This document shows positions 63,273 through 64,000 of a stretch of 64,000 bases of DNA, one piece after another (position 1 is the first letter of the stretch; the number at the start of each line of letters is the position of its first letter). The DNA is taken from the NCBI RefSeq assembly GCF_030758775.1, contig NZ_CP132384.1, positions 62,001 through 126,000 of the forward strand, written 5' to 3'. The DNA is from Bifidobacterium asteroides. Its GTDB lineage: Bacteria > Actinomycetota > Actinomycetes > Actinomycetales > Bifidobacteriaceae. Under the pieces are notes generated by a model. That model searched no databases. It was not told where the DNA came from and worked only from the letters and a program-made list of their open reading frames with translations. Made by a program: the position numbers and the translations under genes.

Positions 63273-64000
63273 ATGAGCGATATTAATGTCAACGATTCCA
63301 CCATGCCCGCACCGGCCCGCGGCGAGGAAGCCGGCTCACCCCTGCGCGTGGCCGTCATAGGCGCGGGGCCTGCAGGGGTCTATGCCTCTGACATTCTGTT
63401 GCGGCAGCTTCGGGAGAAGGGTGCCGACCTGGGTCTGGGCGACCGGGCCCGTATCGATCTGTTCGAGAAACTGCCTGTTCCCTTCGGCCTGGTCCGTTAT
63501 GGCGTGGCCCCGGACCATCCCAGCATCAAGTACATCGCCGGCGCCTTGGAGAAGACCCTGGACAACCCCGAGATCCACCTCTATGCGGATGTGGAGTTCG
63601 GCAGGGACGTCAACCTGGATGATCTGCTGCAACGCTACGATGTGGTCCTCTTCGCCACCGGTGCGGTGGACGACCGCCCCCTGGAGATCGCCGGGCACGA
63701 GCTTGATGGCGTTCACGGGGCCGCCCACTTCGTCGAATGGTATGACGGCTATCCCGACGCTGACCAGGACTGGCCCCTGGATGCCAAGCAGGTGGCCGTC
63801 ATCGGAGGCGGGAACGTGGCCATGGATGTCTCCAGAATCCTGATGCGGCGGGCCGACGACCTGCTGGGCACGGACATCCCCGGCAATGTCTACCAGGGGA
63901 TTCAGGGCAACCAGGCCCGCGAGCTGCACATGTTCATCCGCCGCGGCCCGGCCCAGGCCAAGTTCTCGGTCCAGGAGCTGCGCGAGCTGGAGAAGCTGCC
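63273..64000 (+). CDS. Ferredoxin/adrenodoxin-type NADP+ reductase (FprA-like), truncated by window end
   Basis: The first 242 or so residues of a flavoprotein resembling FprA or adrenodoxin reductase, which moves electrons between NADPH and ferredoxin. The FAD motif VIGAGPAGVYASDIL, the family segment FEKLPVPFGLVRYGVAPDHPSIK, FATGA and the NADP motif VIGGGNVAMDVSRIL are seen in order. About 30 polar residues precede the Rossmann fold. The frame is still open at base 64000. The ribosome site is weak (AGG 8-10 bases upstream), so the start at 63273 is tentative. Confidence 0.88.
   Translation, partial: MSDINVNDSTMPAPARGEEAGSPLRVAVIGAGPAGVYASDILLRQLREKGADLGLGDRARIDLFEKLPVPFGLVRYGVAPDHPSIKYIAGALEKTLDNPEIHLYADVEFGRDVNLDDLLQRYDVVLFATGAVDDRPLEIAGHELDGVHGAAHFVEWYDGYPDADQDWPLDAKQVAVIGGGNVAMDVSRILMRRADDLLGTDIPGNVYQGIQGNQARELHMFIRRGPAQAKFSVQELRELEKL

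Overview
The window is high-GC actinobacterial chromosome that fits Bifidobacterium best. The main reasons are the conserved run crgA - DUF881 protein - class E sortase - pknB - second kinase - pbpA - rodA - pstP - fhaB - fhaA, an actinobacterial DUF3073 protein, a csoR/copA pair, a LacI-controlled alpha-galactoside locus, and sugar permeases without their own ATPase. An AhpC/AhpF-like pair and a Dps suggest tolerance of oxygen, which would suit an insect-gut lineage, but the species cannot be fixed from this sequence. I see no rRNA, insertion sequence, integrase or CRISPR array. There is one tRNA.

Layout. 0.2-7.7 kb holds an SDR oxidoreductase, an NhaA antiporter with odd low-complexity insertions, Dps, a CNNM/HlyC-type membrane protein, and the peroxide system ahpC plus a domain-permuted ahpF. 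7.8-16.2 kb is a sugar island: a LacI regulator diverging from a binding protein, two permeases and two clan GH-D glycoside hydrolases. 16.7-20.3 kb is a large sortase-anchored RCC1 surface protein. Its signal peptide is separated from its body by a 13-base C/G run that puts it out of frame here, so it looks like a phase-variable gene. 20.6-28.7 kb is housekeeping: ppc, a ThrE-type exporter, trpS, DUF3073, an SCP2-like protein, a small membrane protein and a rhomboid protease. 28.7-29.0 kb is an intergenic cluster of DnaA-box-like sites. 29.1-40.6 kb is the cell-wall, division and signalling cluster. On the minus strand, five genes (pstP, rodA, pbpA and two kinases) are joined by ATGA/GTGA overlaps and preceded by two FHA genes. 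40.8-52.2 kb carries an LAQTG-anchored surface protein (probable substrate of the class E sortase), a DPP4-like peptidase, a ClC channel, two tandem YhgE/Pip proteins and an alpha/beta hydrolase. 52.2-54.0 kb is a more AT-rich two-gene unit, an AAA ATPase plus a small TOPRIM/RloB-like protein, which resembles ATPase-nuclease phage-defence pairs. 54.1-57.4 kb is a copper locus in which copA carries an N-terminal cupredoxin and a C-terminal YHS domain. It is controlled from a palindrome sitting on two divergent -10 boxes. 57.5-64 kb holds tRNA-Leu, a frameshifted tgt, an HtrA protease, an unusual TPC-type P-type ATPase and the start of a ferredoxin-NADP reductase.

How it fits together. The sortase at 30.4 kb probably anchors the LAQTG protein at 40.8 kb. 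The kinase/phosphatase/FHA cluster probably tunes peptidoglycan synthesis by the adjacent PbpA and RodA. AhpC is presumably re-reduced by the neighbouring permuted AhpF. CsoR should switch copA through the shared palindrome.
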